Below are positions 20,745 to 29,607 of a stretch of DNA of 64,000 nt, one piece after another. The notes under the pieces were generated by a model. That model was not told the DNA's origin. It made no database searches and was given only the letters and a program-made list of their open reading frames with translations. Within the stretch, counting starts at the first letter, position 1. Each line of letters starts with the position of its first letter. The stretch is from NCBI GenBank assembly GCA_026018925.1, contig JAKSZU010000004.1, positions 15,144,964-15,208,963 on the forward strand, read 5' to 3'. This DNA is from Tupaia tana. Its lineage: Eukaryota; Chordata; Mammalia; Scandentia; Tupaiidae. Both the position numbers and the translations under genes were made by a program.

Positions 20745-20966
20745 TTCTTAAAATTTATTTAATTTTTTCTTCTATGACAGAGAGACAGGTACCTGTAACA
20801 GGATCTTCAATACTGCAGTCCACCCCTGGTATCACTGATCTGCGTTACAGGTGGCATGTGTGTGCTTTGTGTGTGCAGGGAGGACCTGGGATACAATCCT
20901 AAAACCCTTCCATATGGGTTCAGTTGCTTTACAGGTGGTTGTACACCTGTACAACCACCTGGCCTC
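20745..20966 (-). repeat. tSINE-E, reversed
   Basis: Body caggatcttcaatactgcagtccacccc like the copies at 3225 and 10033. The head end carries an inverted repeat. Confidence 0.6.
20933..20960. repeat. 28-bp inverted repeat
   Basis: Arms aggtggttgta (20933-20943) and tacaaccacct (20950-20960) are perfect complements around a 6-base loop. Confidence 0.9.
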
Positions 20967-21020
20967 AATCTATATTTCTATACTGTGGTGATTGATTTTT
21001 TTATGAGTGTTAAAAAAATT

Positions 21021-21040
21021 ATGGAGGATATATCCTCCAT
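21021..21040. repeat. Perfect 20-bp palindrome
   Basis: atggaggatatatcctccat equals its own reverse complement. Confidence 0.95.
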
Positions 21041-21099
21041 GTTCATATGTGTATCTTCCAATACATGTGACTTACTACAAAATAATTTCATTCAGAAAT

Positions 21100-21460
21100 G
21101 TGTGACGTGAAAAGTAAAAGCCTTCTCAGTGATTAATTTTTCATTATCCTGTCCTATTTCCTACAGATAACCAAGCTAACATTTATGTAGCCTAACAAGT
21201 CTTTCCTCCCCTCTTTTATATTTATACTTTTTTTGTAAGTGTATACATATGTTTATATATAGGAGAAGTAAGCTACTTCATGTCTGTGTGTGCGGGAATA
21301 TATGTATATATGTATGTGTGTGTCTGAGAGAGAGTCCATTTCTAGACTATATCTTAATCTATTGATCTGTTTATTTTTTCTTGTGCCAATACTCATCTAT
21401 CTTAATTATGGCTTGACTTGGTTTTAATATCTACTAAGGCAAATTCTCATCTCATTCTTT
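21100..21460. other. Unassigned AT-rich sequence
   Basis: Contains a gtatatatgtatgtgtgtg stretch near 21300. No gene; possible L1 flank. Confidence 0.35.
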
Positions 21461-21462
21461 TT

Positions 21463-21605
21463 CTTTTTTTAAAAAAAGAATTATTTTACTTAACTTTATT
21501 TATTTATTTTTAATTTTTAACTATTTTTAATAGTTCAGGACTTGAACTATGGTTGGCCATGTGGGAGTCCAGCACCCTAACCCACCATGCCACCTGCCTA
21601 CCCCT
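21463..21605 (-). repeat. tSINE-S with internal deletion
   Basis: The tail joins directly to agttcaggacttgaactatgg. The gaccagagaggga block is missing. Confidence 0.8.
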
Positions 21606-21739
21606 CATTATTTTTCAATTAAAGAATTTCTTGGCTCTTGGGCATGACTCTTCAGGTGATCTTTAGACCCAAGTTCAAAAATACAGATTTTCACTAGAAT
21701 TAAACTGAATTTACAAAGAACTGATATATTTCCAATGAA

Positions 21740-21982
21740 AAAAGAAGTTTGTTAGAGAGCATATGCATATGCTGGAGAGAGACAGAGAGACAGAGACAGA
21801 AAGAGAATGTGAGAAAGCACACTCCATGGGGAATGGCCACATTGCAGTCCCTTCTCCATCTCCTTTCGGGATTTTGGGCATGCACGTGCACGTACACACA
21901 CACAGCATATTTTTCAAGTCACTGGATACAGGACTCAACCATGCAGTTGGTCATGTTAACTACCACACCACTGGCTGGCCCT
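21740..21982 (-). repeat. tSINE-O
   Basis: Reversed element from ttagagagcatatgcatatgctgg to accacaccactggctggccc. Confidence 0.85.
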
Positions 21983-22180
21983 ATATATCCTATTTTGACT
22001 CTTCCCACTTAAGAACCTATGTTATGTCTCTTCATTTATTTAAATCTTTTATGTTATTTGGTGCAAATCTTGCCTATTTCTTCCTAAGTTTATTTTTAGA
22101 TATTTTATAGACTTTATTAACATCATAAGTAGATTTTTTTCACCTTAAAATTTGTAGTTGGTTATCACTAGTGTGGTATT

Positions 22181-22437
22181 TTGTTTTTAGGTTTTTGCAT
22201 AGGGCATGTGCTTCCACCAAGAGGCAGAGAGAGACAGTAAGAGGGAAAGTGAGAAATCACCCCACAAGGGGAATGGCCATGCCACAATCCCTTCCCCTGT
22301 ATTCTCCTCCTCAGATTTGGGCACGCATACATACACACACACCTGGCATGAGTTTCAAGTTGCTGGATCCAGGACTCAAACTGTGGTTGGTCATGTGAGA
22401 GTCCAGCATCTTAACCACTGCACCAGCTGCTGTCCCC
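22181..22437 (-). repeat. tSINE-O/L
   Basis: Flanked by tatcactagtgtggta and tatcactggtatag. Ends ccagctgctgtcccc. Confidence 0.88.
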
Positions 22438-22469
22438 TATCACTGGTATAGTTTTTAAGACACTGATGG

Positions 22470-22660
22470 GGGACTAGCAGGTGGTGTGGTGGTTGGAGCA
22501 CTGGACTCCCATATGGCCAACCATGGTTTGAATCCTGGACCTGGAAGCTTACTTTTTTGTGTTCTCTCTCTCTCTCTGTCTCTGGTTAGTGTCTGTACCC
22601 TATGGCAAATTAAAAATAAATAAATAAATAATGTACACAATTGAATAAATAATTTTTTTA
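22470..22660 (+). repeat. tSINE-S/O hybrid
   Basis: S-type head (ggactagcaggtggtgtgg) with an O-type 3' end (ggttagtgtctgtaccctatggcaaatt). Confidence 0.82.
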
Positions 22661-22894
22661 AAAAGACACTTATTTTTATAATAAATCTTATAATCACTTA
22701 CTTTGCTGAACTTCCTATCCTAGTAATTTTTTCCTTGGTTTTCTTGGCTTTGTAGGTGGACAATGATATAATCTGCAAATTACAACTTTTTTCATTATTG
22801 TTAATATGTACATGTAATTTCATTTTCTTGTGCATTTTGTGGCCAGGCTATCTGGGGTTGGAGAGGAGGTCTTTCTGGCAGATGTTGCAGCTAA

Positions 22895-23115
22895 GGTGGA
22901 GATGAAGGGATGCACAGCAGGTACAGTGGCAGGGTGGGTGAGGATTGTACCCTCTCCAGGCCTTTTCAAGAGAAGCAAGGCCAAGGTCAGTGTGTAGAAG
23001 GAAGAGTAACTGGAACATAGGGCACAGAGGAGGTTGGGAGAAGCTGTTGGAGAAAAATGGGGACTTGGTCCAAAGCTGCTAGGCTTTAAGGAGCAACTAC
23101 TTTTTGGAAGAATTG
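22895..23115 (-). repeat. L2 LINE fragment, reversed (probable)
   Basis: caaggccaaggtcagtgtgtagaaggaagagtaactggaaca matches the reversed L2 3' region. Diverged. Confidence 0.5.
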
Positions 23116-23252
23116 AGAATAAATGAAAGGTGTATTAGGGAGAAAGGCTCTAGAAGATGTTCCGACCCTAATTCCAGGAACCTTTAAATATGTTCTTGGA
23201 ACAAAAGGGACTTTTCAGGTTAAGAGGGGACTTTAAAAGTGTGTAACTCAAT

Positions 23253-23412
23253 GTGGGGGCTGGCAGGTGGTGTGATAGTTAAGGCACTGGACTACCACAT
23301 GGCTAACACGGTTCGAGTCCCAGACCTGGCAGTTTGCTTTCTCACTTTCCCTCTCTCTCTCTGGTCAAATTTTAAAAAATAATAATGATGAATAAAATTA
23401 AATAATAAAAAA
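23253..23412 (+). repeat. tSINE-S
   Basis: Head gggggctggcaggtggtgtg, ggttcgagtccc B box, tail ctggtcaaatttt. Confidence 0.9.
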
Positions 23413-23459
23413 AGTTTGTAGCTAAATGGAATTAAAATGAGTCAATTTTGGTGCAATTT

Positions 23460-23604
23460 TTTAAAAGTATATTTAATTTTATTTTTTATTATTATTTATT
23501 TTGACAAGAGAGAGAAAGTGAAAAAGCAGCCTATCAGGTTCGGGACTCAAACTGGTCAGCCATGTGAGAGTCCAGTGCTTCAACACCACATCACCTGCTG
23601 GCCC
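23460..23604 (-). repeat. tSINE-S
   Basis: Reversed element lacking part of the body; ends tcacctgctggccc. Confidence 0.85.
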
Positions 23605-23689
23605 TGCTGCAAAAAAAAATTTAAATCCATTTAGAGTTGATCCATAATAGGCATTTTCTGTGAATTTTTTGAAGTCACTTGTAATTAAG

Positions 23690-24182
23690 ATTATAGACCT
23701 TAAAATAAGAAGATTAGCCAGGACTCTTCAGCTGGGCCTAATATAGTCACATGAGCCCTGAAAAGCAAAGGGAGTTTCTCTGGTGGGCAGCAGACGCAAG
23801 ACAGGAAGGGGAAGGTGGAGAGATTCAGAGTGAGAGAGACTTTACCTGCTGTGGCTGGAAGGGCCCACATGGACAGCATTAAGGACTGCAGAACTAAGAC
23901 TGGCTTCTTCGGATGCCCCGCCAGGAAATGGGTCCCTCAGTCCTATGGCTGCCAGGAGCCTCATTCCACCAACAACCTGAGTGGGCTTGGAGGTGGGCTC
24001 TTCCCTGGAGCCTCCAGAGAGGAATGCAGCATGGCTGAGACCTGGGCCTGGGCCTGTGAGGCTAGGCCAAGACTCAGCTGAGCCCCACTATACCTGACTT
24101 AGGCCCTCAGAACTCTGAGATGATAAATTGGTGTTTTAGACTGTTTGTAGCACTTTGCAACTGCACCAGTAGAAAACCAACA
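23690..24182 (+). repeat. LTR-like element, probably MaLR/MLT1 type
   Basis: Shows the characteristic gggcctaatatagtcacatgagccctgaaaagc, ggaatgcagc, and cagaactctgagatgataaattggtgttttagactg...gtagaaaaccaa end of mammalian MaLR-like LTRs. Family from memory. Confidence 0.55.
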
Positions 24183-24237
24183 TGAAGGGATTTAAGCAAA
24201 AAAGTAACTCAGATTCTGTTATTAAAATGCTACTCTG

Positions 24238-24473
24238 GGACCAGCAGTTGGCGTAATGGCTATGTTGCTGGACTCCATGTAGTTGACCGCAGTTCAAGCC
24301 ACATGTGTGTGCATGCCCAAGATCCCGAGAGGAGAATGGAGAAGAAGGATTGCGGTATCTTCATTCCCCCGGGGGGTGATTTCTCGCTTTCTGTCTCTCT
24401 GGCTTTGTTTCTGGTGAACACACACGCCCTATAGCAAAAACCTCTCCAAAAAAAAAAAAACAAAAACAAAAAC
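24238..24473 (+). repeat. tSINE-L, stack member 1
   Basis: Head gggaccagcagttggcgtaatgg, with an internal deletion after the B box. Tail A-runs with C interruptions, then ggctactccagg. Confidence 0.9.
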
Positions 24474-24485
24474 AAGGCTACTCCA

Positions 24486-24685
24486 GGTCCCACCGGCAGG
24501 GGCATGGTGGTTAAGGGTGCTGGACTCTTTCCTCATGGCTGACCGCGGTTTGAATCTTGGACCGGGTGGCTTACTTCTCACGTTCTCTCTCACTGTCTCT
24601 CTCACTCTATCTCTCTCTCTCTCTCTCTGATCAAATTAAAACAAATAAATAAAGTTAAATAAAATAATTCTTAAAAAAAAAAAAA
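24486..24685 (+). repeat. tSINE-S, stack member 2
   Basis: Preceded by ggctactccagg and followed by ggctacttcagg, the repeated target. Confidence 0.9.
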
Positions 24686-24697
24686 GGCTACTTCAGG

Positions 24698-24864
24698 GGC
24701 CGGCAGGTGGCATGGTGGTTAAGGTGCTGGACTTCCACATGGTCGACCGCAATTCAGGTTCTGGGCCTTGCAGTTTGCATTCTCATTTTCTCTTTCTTTC
24801 TCCCTCTCTCTCTCGTCAAAATAAAAAATAATAAGTAAGATTAAATAATTCTTTAAAAAAAAAG
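24698..24864 (+). repeat. tSINE-S, stack member 3
   Basis: Head ggggccggcaggtggcatgg. Followed by cgctattccagg, again the target. Confidence 0.9.
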
Positions 24865-24878
24865 AACGCTATTCCAGG

Positions 24879-25117
24879 AAGCCAGCAGGTAGCATGGAGG
24901 TTAAGATGTTGAATCCCACATGGCCAACTGCACAATTCGAGTCCCAAACTCGGTAGCTTGAAAAATCACGCCAACAGCATGTGCATGCGTACCTAAAATC
25001 CCAAGAGGAGAATGGAGGAAAAGGGATGGCAGTGTGGCTGTCCCCCTGGAGGATGATTCCTCTCTCTCTTTATTTCTCTCTGGTGAGCATACATGCCCTA
25101 TAACAGAACTTAGAAAA
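24879..25117 (+). repeat. tSINE-O, stack member 4
   Basis: Head gccagcaggtagcatggagg with cacaattcgagtccc; 3' end gccctataacagaactt. Confidence 0.88.
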
Positions 25118-25359
25118 AAGAGAGGTAGCAGATAGGGTAGTGGTTCAAGTCCTGGACTCCCACATGATCAACTACGGTTTGAGTACAAGACACCAGCTTG
25201 TAAATCACACTGGGTGCATGTACATGCATGTCCAAAATCCTGAGAGAAGAAAGGATTGCAGTATGACCGTTTTCCTGGGAGAGGGGGTACCTTCTCACTT
25301 TCTCTCTCTCTGGCGAACATACATACTGTATAACAAAACTTAAAAACAAATAAAAAAAA
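25118..25359 (+). repeat. tSINE-O, stack member 5
   Basis: Head ggtagcagatagggtagtgg; 3' end actgtataacaaaactt. Followed by ggttactccctg, where L2 resumes. Confidence 0.85.
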
Positions 25360-25714
25360 GGTTACTCCCTGTGCTGTGTGGAATATGAATTTGGAGCGTG
25401 TTATTGTGGAGGCAGAAAACTTATTTGTGGAAACACAGAGACAGCGTGGACTGGAATAGTGGTGGTAGGAAGGGAATAGGATTGAGATCTACTTTGGGAG
25501 GTTAGAATCACCAGGCTTGGTGGGGGCATTGTAGCGATAACTGCTGATTTCTGGTGTAGGTGGCAGGTAGTGGTGAAGCTGTTCCTAGAGGTGGGGACGA
25601 GCCAGTTGGAAGATGCCATATCCTGGACTCAGTGGCAGCTCTCCATTCTTCATTTGGGAATTTTCTCCATGGATACTTTGTTTTAAGATAGAGTATTTCC
25701 TTTGTCTTTTGCCA

Positions 25715-25740
25715 TCTAAATTGTTCTGTTTTGTTTTTAG
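25715..25740 (+). promoter_or_regulatory. ST3GAL3: 3' splice site of the ST3GAL3 exon
   Basis: A branch-point-like tctaaat (candidate A near 25719) lies about 21 nt before a T-rich tract that ends in TTTAG at 25740. Spacing and composition fit a mammalian acceptor. The exon begins at 25741. Confidence 0.8.
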
Positions 25741-25743
25741 GTC

Positions 25744-25749
25744 ATGTAG
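25744..25749 (+). promoter_or_regulatory. Start-stop uORF 1 (ATG TAG) in the ST3GAL3 leader
   Basis: ATG is followed directly by TAG 22 nt before the main start. Minimal start-stop uORFs are known to stall initiating ribosomes in some mRNAs. Function here is inferred. Confidence 0.6.
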
Positions 25750-25762
25750 GAAATTGTAAATC

Positions 25763-25768
25763 ATGTGA
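25763..25768 (+). promoter_or_regulatory. Start-stop uORF 2 (ATG TGA) in the ST3GAL3 leader
   Basis: A second ATG directly followed by TGA ends two nucleotides before the main ATG at 25771. Its closeness makes reinitiation or leaky scanning decisive for start choice. Confidence 0.6.
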
Positions 25769-25770
25769 AG

Positions 25771-25885
25771 ATGGGACTCTTGGTGTTTGTGCGTAACCTG
25801 CTGCTAGCCCTCTGCCTCTTTCTGGTACTGGGATTTTTGTATTACTCCGCGTGGAAGCTGCATTTACTCCAGTGGGAGGACTCCA
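25771..25885 (+). CDS. ST3GAL3: ST3GAL3 (ST3 beta-galactoside alpha-2,3-sialyltransferase 3), N-terminal coding segment, partial
   Basis: The enzyme transfers sialic acid from CMP-Neu5Ac in alpha-2,3 linkage to terminal galactose on Gal-beta-1,3/4-GlcNAc glycans in the Golgi lumen. This segment encodes 38 codons plus one base (phase 1): an eight-residue cytosolic tail (MGLLVFVR), a hydrophobic signal-anchor at about residues 9-28 rich in Leu/Phe/Ala, and the start of the stem (KLHLLQWEDS). I recognise it by near-identity to the remembered mammalian ST3GAL3 N-terminus. The known protein is about 375 residues, so about 90 percent, including all sialylmotifs, lies downstream of this window. The start at 25771 is preferred to the in-frame GTG at 25765: it is an ATG with A at -3 and G at +4. 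Compared with the remembered human WEEDS, one Glu codon is missing (WEDS), a plausible contraction of a GAG repeat. Confidence 0.88.
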
Positions 25886-25891
25886 GTAAGT
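25883..25891 (+). promoter_or_regulatory. ST3GAL3: 5' splice site (main donor) of the ST3GAL3 exon
   Basis: CCA|GTAAGT is a near-ideal U1 target. Cutting after 25885 leaves phase 1, as needed to rebuild an Asn or Asp codon with the next exon in the short ST3GAL3 isoform. Confidence 0.85.
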
Positions 25892-25931
25892 ACAGCCACC
25901 CCTGCCTGCCCCGCAGAAAGCCTGTGCAAGT
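25886..25931 (+). promoter_or_regulatory. ST3GAL3: Alternative exon extension and second donor, apparently frame-shifted
   Basis: Human ST3GAL3 has a remembered longer isoform made by extending this exon (SKYSH...KPV). Here the reading continues SKYSHPCLPRRKPV to a possible donor CAA|GTCAGC at 25930. That extension is 44 nt, not the 45 nt needed to keep frame with the same downstream exon. The long form may therefore be lost or altered here. Confidence 0.45.
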
Positions 25932-26640
25932 CAGCGTTTGGGTTTCCATGTGGCCGCTGTGCGCTCACATTCTTCAGAGCAAGGCAGTGAGAGTGAACCG
26001 AACATTTCTGGGACTTAGGCTTAGTAGTTCCCTACTGTTTCAGTTGCTGTAGGCTGAGAACTTTGGTTTTTGTTTTTATTTTTGTTTTTAAAACTGCATG
26101 CCATGGCAAATTTGTTTCTTTTATGAGCTCTGTGACCATGTGCTATTTGTCAATAGAAACCCAGACTATACTCATACTTCTTGTCCTTAAATGCTTTTTA
26201 ATTACTACTGTATTGGGCCACGCTCATTTGTCATGTATTGCCTTAGGGTTAGAGATTGAAATTAGTTTCTTCTGCCCTTCGAACGTGTATCTTTTCCTTT
26301 TCCTTGACTTTTCATTTTTAAATTTAATACTACATCTGTTTTGTTTTCCCTAAAGAAGTTTTGTTTACTTAATCTTTTTAGTCCTTGCTGGTATTGAATA
26401 CCTGACTAGAATAATGGTCTCTTGTCCCTACGCAGAAACTCCTGATTTGTTCCCATGTGTGTGTTTGGTCTCATGTGCTCTGCAGTGTTTTCTGCATAGC
26501 CTGATCTCTCAGACTTGGTTTATGTCTAGTCGTTAAACGTTGTCTGTTTGTGATTATAGTCTCGCACGGGGAGGGCTTACCTTCTCTTCTTGACTGTAGC
26601 TTGAAATATTACACAGTGACTCAGTGACCATACGTGGTTT
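25932..26640 (+). other. Intron sequence without recognised repeats
   Basis: Directly follows the coding exon and is free of SINEs for about 700 bp, unusual here. No second exon seen. Confidence 0.5.
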
Positions 26641-26644
26641 TTCT

Positions 26645-26880
26645 TCCTTTTTTAAAAAATTATTTTACTTATTTATCACGAGAGAGAGATAGATAGGGGC
26701 CCCTGAAGGGGTCCTGTTACACCATGACCCTTCCCCCAGCCTTCCAGCCTTGCTTGGGTACTCCTGCGAGCATGCCCGTTGGTTCAGGTTGACCTGGGAA
26801 CCAAACTTAGGGTCTTCCCCCATGGCTCTAGTATCACCAGTGGCACCCTTTTGCGTGCACCACCACGGCCAATCATTTTT
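26645..26880 (-). repeat. tSINE-E, reversed
   Basis: aaggggtcctgttacaccatgaccc...gcaccaccacggccaat head complement. Confidence 0.6.
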
Positions 26881-26984
26881 GTTATATTGCCCAATGGTTA
26901 TCTGAGCTTTCTCTAGGAAATAGAGTTGACTGTTTTGATTCTCAGTAATGTGCTTCCAGTAGTAGTTTCATTTTTCATAAACAT

Positions 26985-27045
26985 CCTGCTGTTGGCCATG
27001 TGGGGTCCAGTCCTTAACCACAACTCCACCGGCTGGTTCACCTGC
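26985..27045 (-). repeat. tSINE-O head fragment
   Basis: Only tgttggccatgtggggtccagtccttaaccac...ccggctgg remains. Confidence 0.65.
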
Positions 27046-27094
27046 TGTCTTTTGCAGTGTTAGCTGACTAACTATTTGTGGTTTACAAAATGGG

Positions 27095-27230
27095 TGCAGA
27101 TAGGCTGCATATGCATGCATGCCCAAAATCACAAGGGGAAAATGGAGGGGAAGAAACTGTGGCAGTGGCCATTCCCCTGGGAGGGGGGTGGGTGGGTGTG
27201 ATTTCTCACTTTCCCTCTGTCACTGTTAGG
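27095..27230 (+). repeat. Headless tSINE-O body
   Basis: Starts at aggctgcatatgcatgcatgcccaaaatc and ends at the pyrimidine tract, with no tRNA head and no normal 3' end. Confidence 0.75.
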
Positions 27231-27590
27231 GTTCAAGACTCAGGAGGTGTCATCTGAAGAGAAAAAAAGAAAGTTTATTGAGATAAAGAGTGCCTTGGAG
27301 AAGGTCTACTCTAGACCCACCCTAAGTAGGCCTAAAGCCAACACCCAGCAAGACAGATTTTGAAATTTTTTTTGAAGATTTCGAAGTTCCATCAAGTTAG
27401 AGGAATCAAAAATACATGGACTTTCCTCAGATGCACGGTAACAAAACATAAAATCAGGACTACCCAAGTTCAGTGTGATCCAGTAGAACTGAACTGCCTG
27501 CTTAAATTCACATCTACACTCTTCAGAGGAAGATAACAGTCGTCGTAGTTTCTGTGTGTAACATCCTCAGTGTCCAAGGTTCAATAAAAA
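27231..27590. other. Unassigned; possible LTR or L1 5' flank
   Basis: tgttagggttcaagactcagg could start an LTR, but no matching end was found. Directly upstream of L1 sequence. Confidence 0.3.
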
Positions 27591-28358
27591 GTTGCTGAGA
27601 CATTCAGAGAACCAGGGAAATGTGATCCATCTTCAAGAAAAAAAACAAGTTTGTAGATAAGATAGCCCCAATGTTGCACTTGGTGGACAAAATAGCTATT
27701 AAGAATACATTGAAAGAATTAAAGGAAAATGCAGTGAACAATAAGTAGTCTCAGCAGAGAAATGGAATCTGTAAAAAAAGAACCAAATGTAAACTGTAAA
27801 ACAGAAAAGTACAGTAACTGAAATGAAATTCCACTTAGAATTGCATTAAATGTAACAGGAATTAATGAACTCCGAAAGAGTACAATAGAAATCATCGAGT
27901 CTAAGCACAGAAATCAGCAGTATTGAAGAACAATGGACAGAGCCTTAGGGACCTGTGGTCAGCATGATATGATCTAATATATGTCAGAATAGGGTAGGAA
28001 AAAATTCGAGAAATAATGGCTGCAGAAAACTTGATGAAAAACAGACTTATATATCCAAGAAGCAGAACAAACCCTAGAAAGAATAAATACTGAGGGGAAA
28101 AAAATCTAGGTGCATTGTAGTTAAATTTCTGAAATTTGAAAATAAAGAGAAAGTCTTGAAAGCAGACAGAGAAATGAGACTTTACATAAATTACATAGAT
28201 ATCACTGTCTTTTTATCAGAATAAGCCTTAGAGGTCAGGAGATAGTGAAAACATCTAGTGTTAAAAGAAAGAATGCAAAAACCTGTCATCCCAGAATTCT
28301 TTAGTGAAATATTCTTCAAAAATTAGTATGAAATAAAGACCCATGTAGTTACAGGTAT
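27590..28358 (+). repeat. L1 LINE, ORF1-side region
   Basis: Many L1-like blocks in order: agaacaatggacagagccttagggacctgtgg, gaaataatggctgcagaaaactt, aagtcttgaaagcagacagag, cctgtcatcccagaattct. Reading frames are destroyed. Confidence 0.8.
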
Positions 28359-28359
28359 G

Positions 28360-28538
28360 AATTTTTTTTAAAAAGAATTATTTATTTAATTCTATTTGTC
28401 ATTATTATTTTTTAATTTGACCAGACAGAGACAAAGAGAGAAAAGGAAAGTGAGAAAGGAAGCCGCCAGGTCTGGGACTTGAACTGGGGTCAGCCATGTG
28501 GGAGTCCAATGCCTTATCCACCACACCATCTGCCGGCC
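28360..28538 (-). repeat. tSINE-S in L1
   Basis: Reversed S element; flanks atgaatttt on both sides. Confidence 0.9.
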
Positions 28539-28608
28539 CAATGAATTTTATTTTTATGTAAATTACACCTCATTAGAATTGATGAAAGAAAAAAAGTAAA
28601 AAGGTTAA

Positions 28609-28883
28609 GGGAACCAGCAGTTAGCATTGTAATGGCTATGTCGCTGGACTCCCACGTAGTCAACCGCGGTTCGCGTCCTGGACCCGGTGGCTTAAAACTC
28701 ACGCCGGGCGCGTGTGTGTGCGTGCCCAAGATCCCGAGAGGAGAATGGAGGAGAAGGGATTGCGGCGTGACCATCCCCCCTGGGGGGTAATTTCTCGCTT
28801 TCTGTCTCTATGTCTCTCTCCGTCTGTCTGGCAAGCGTACGCGCTCTATAGCAAAAACTGCTCCCCCCCCCCCAAAAAAAAAA
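28609..28883 (+). repeat. tSINE-L, young
   Basis: Near-consensus CpG-rich copy (ggttcgcgtcctggacccggtgg). The head has tagcattgtaatgg, a 2-base insertion in the A box. Tail with C and A runs. Confidence 0.93.
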
Positions 28884-29480
28884 GATAAGGGACTAACCTA
28901 TCAGGTGTCGACATCTATTATAAAGCCACAGAATTAAAGCTGTAATAGTAACAGAGAAATCAATAGGTCTGTTACTTGTAGTGTAGGAACATAAATGTGT
29001 GTTTGTGGAAGGTTAGTATTGATAGATGTGATCTTTCAGATCCAAGGGGGAAGGACGGACTGTTTTACTTCATTTTGAGACTATTACCTTTTTTTTTTAT
29101 CTTTTTATTTGTTATAATTTTCAAGCCACCAGATCCAGGACTTGAACCACAGTCAGCTCTGAGGGAGTCTAGCACTTCAACCACCATGCTATTTTATTTG
29201 GAAAAATTTAAGTGAGATTCCTTTCGTACACCTTACACAATAATAAATTTTGGGTAGATTTAAGACTTAATTATAAGAAACTAAATTAAAATACTAAAAG
29301 AAAATAAAGAATGTAATGGGATTTAGAAAGATTTTATTAGCATGACACCAGGTCAGAAACCATAAAATAAAGGAATGAAAAATGTTATTATTTTTTATTA
29401 AAACATCTGTGAGAAAGAAATCTAAGCAAAATTAAGACAGGATAAACATTTTCTGTATATATGATAAAGACAGGATTTTC
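28884..29480 (+). repeat. L1 LINE, late ORF2 fragment
   Basis: tataaagccacagaattaaagctgtaatagtaac...gaaatcaataggtctg, and from 29215 ttgggtagatttaagacttaa...tagaaagattttattagcatgacacc. Confidence 0.75.
29089..29205 (-). repeat. tSINE-S, truncated
   Basis: T run joined to ttcaagccaccagatccaggacttgaacc; ends accaccatgct. Confidence 0.75.
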
Positions 29481-29499
29481 TTTTATTTATCTATTTTTA

Positions 29500-29606
29500 T
29501 AAGTTTTTTTAAGAATTATTTAATTTTATTTACTATATTATTTATTTTAAATTTTCTATAGGGTATGTATGCTCTCCAGAGAGAGTAGAGAGAGAAAGAG
29601 AGGAGG
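29500..29606 (-). repeat. tSINE 3' fragment
   Basis: aagaattatttaattttattt...ttttctatagggtatgtatgctctcc, then GA-rich, cut by the next SINE. Confidence 0.75.
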
Positions 29607-29607
29607 G

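Larger units (their letters stand above)
24185..25610 (-). repeat. L2 LINE, reversed, split by a SINE stack
   Basis: 24187-24237 (gggatttaagcaaaaaagtaactcag...ctactctgg) continues at 25360 (ttactccctgtgctgtgtggaatatg) to about 25610, in correct reversed L2 order. Confidence 0.72.
1..25740 (+). other. Presumed ST3GAL3 intron upstream of the first coding exon
   Basis: No coding exon, CpG island or promoter-like segment is visible in this stretch. It consists of interspersed repeats and unassigned unique DNA. Assignment to ST3GAL3 rests only on the exon that follows. An upstream non-coding exon could be present but unrecognised. Confidence 0.6.
25741..25885 (+). other. ST3GAL3: ST3GAL3 exon: 30-nt leader plus first coding segment
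   Basis: The exon is bounded by a consensus acceptor (T-rich tract then TTTAG at 25736-25740) and a consensus donor (CCA|GTAAGT at 25883-25891). The first 30 nt are untranslated and contain two ATGs, each followed at once by a stop codon. Coding starts at 25771. This leader-plus-start arrangement, with the protein match, identifies the exon. The rest of the gene lies outside the window. Confidence 0.88.

Noticed and set aside
23815-24081. 88-codon ORF as a small gene
   Set aside because: It lies within MaLR-like LTR sequence; similar ORFs are common in this repeat.
25765-26052. A 95-codon ORF starting at GTG 25765 and running past the exon
   Set aside because: It reads through a strong splice donor at 25886 into intron. 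The true start is the ATG at 25771, and coding in this window ends at the donor.
27231-27590. Solo retroviral LTR
   Set aside because: Only a TG-like start was seen, with no matching CA end, poly(A) signal context or target duplication. Left as unassigned.
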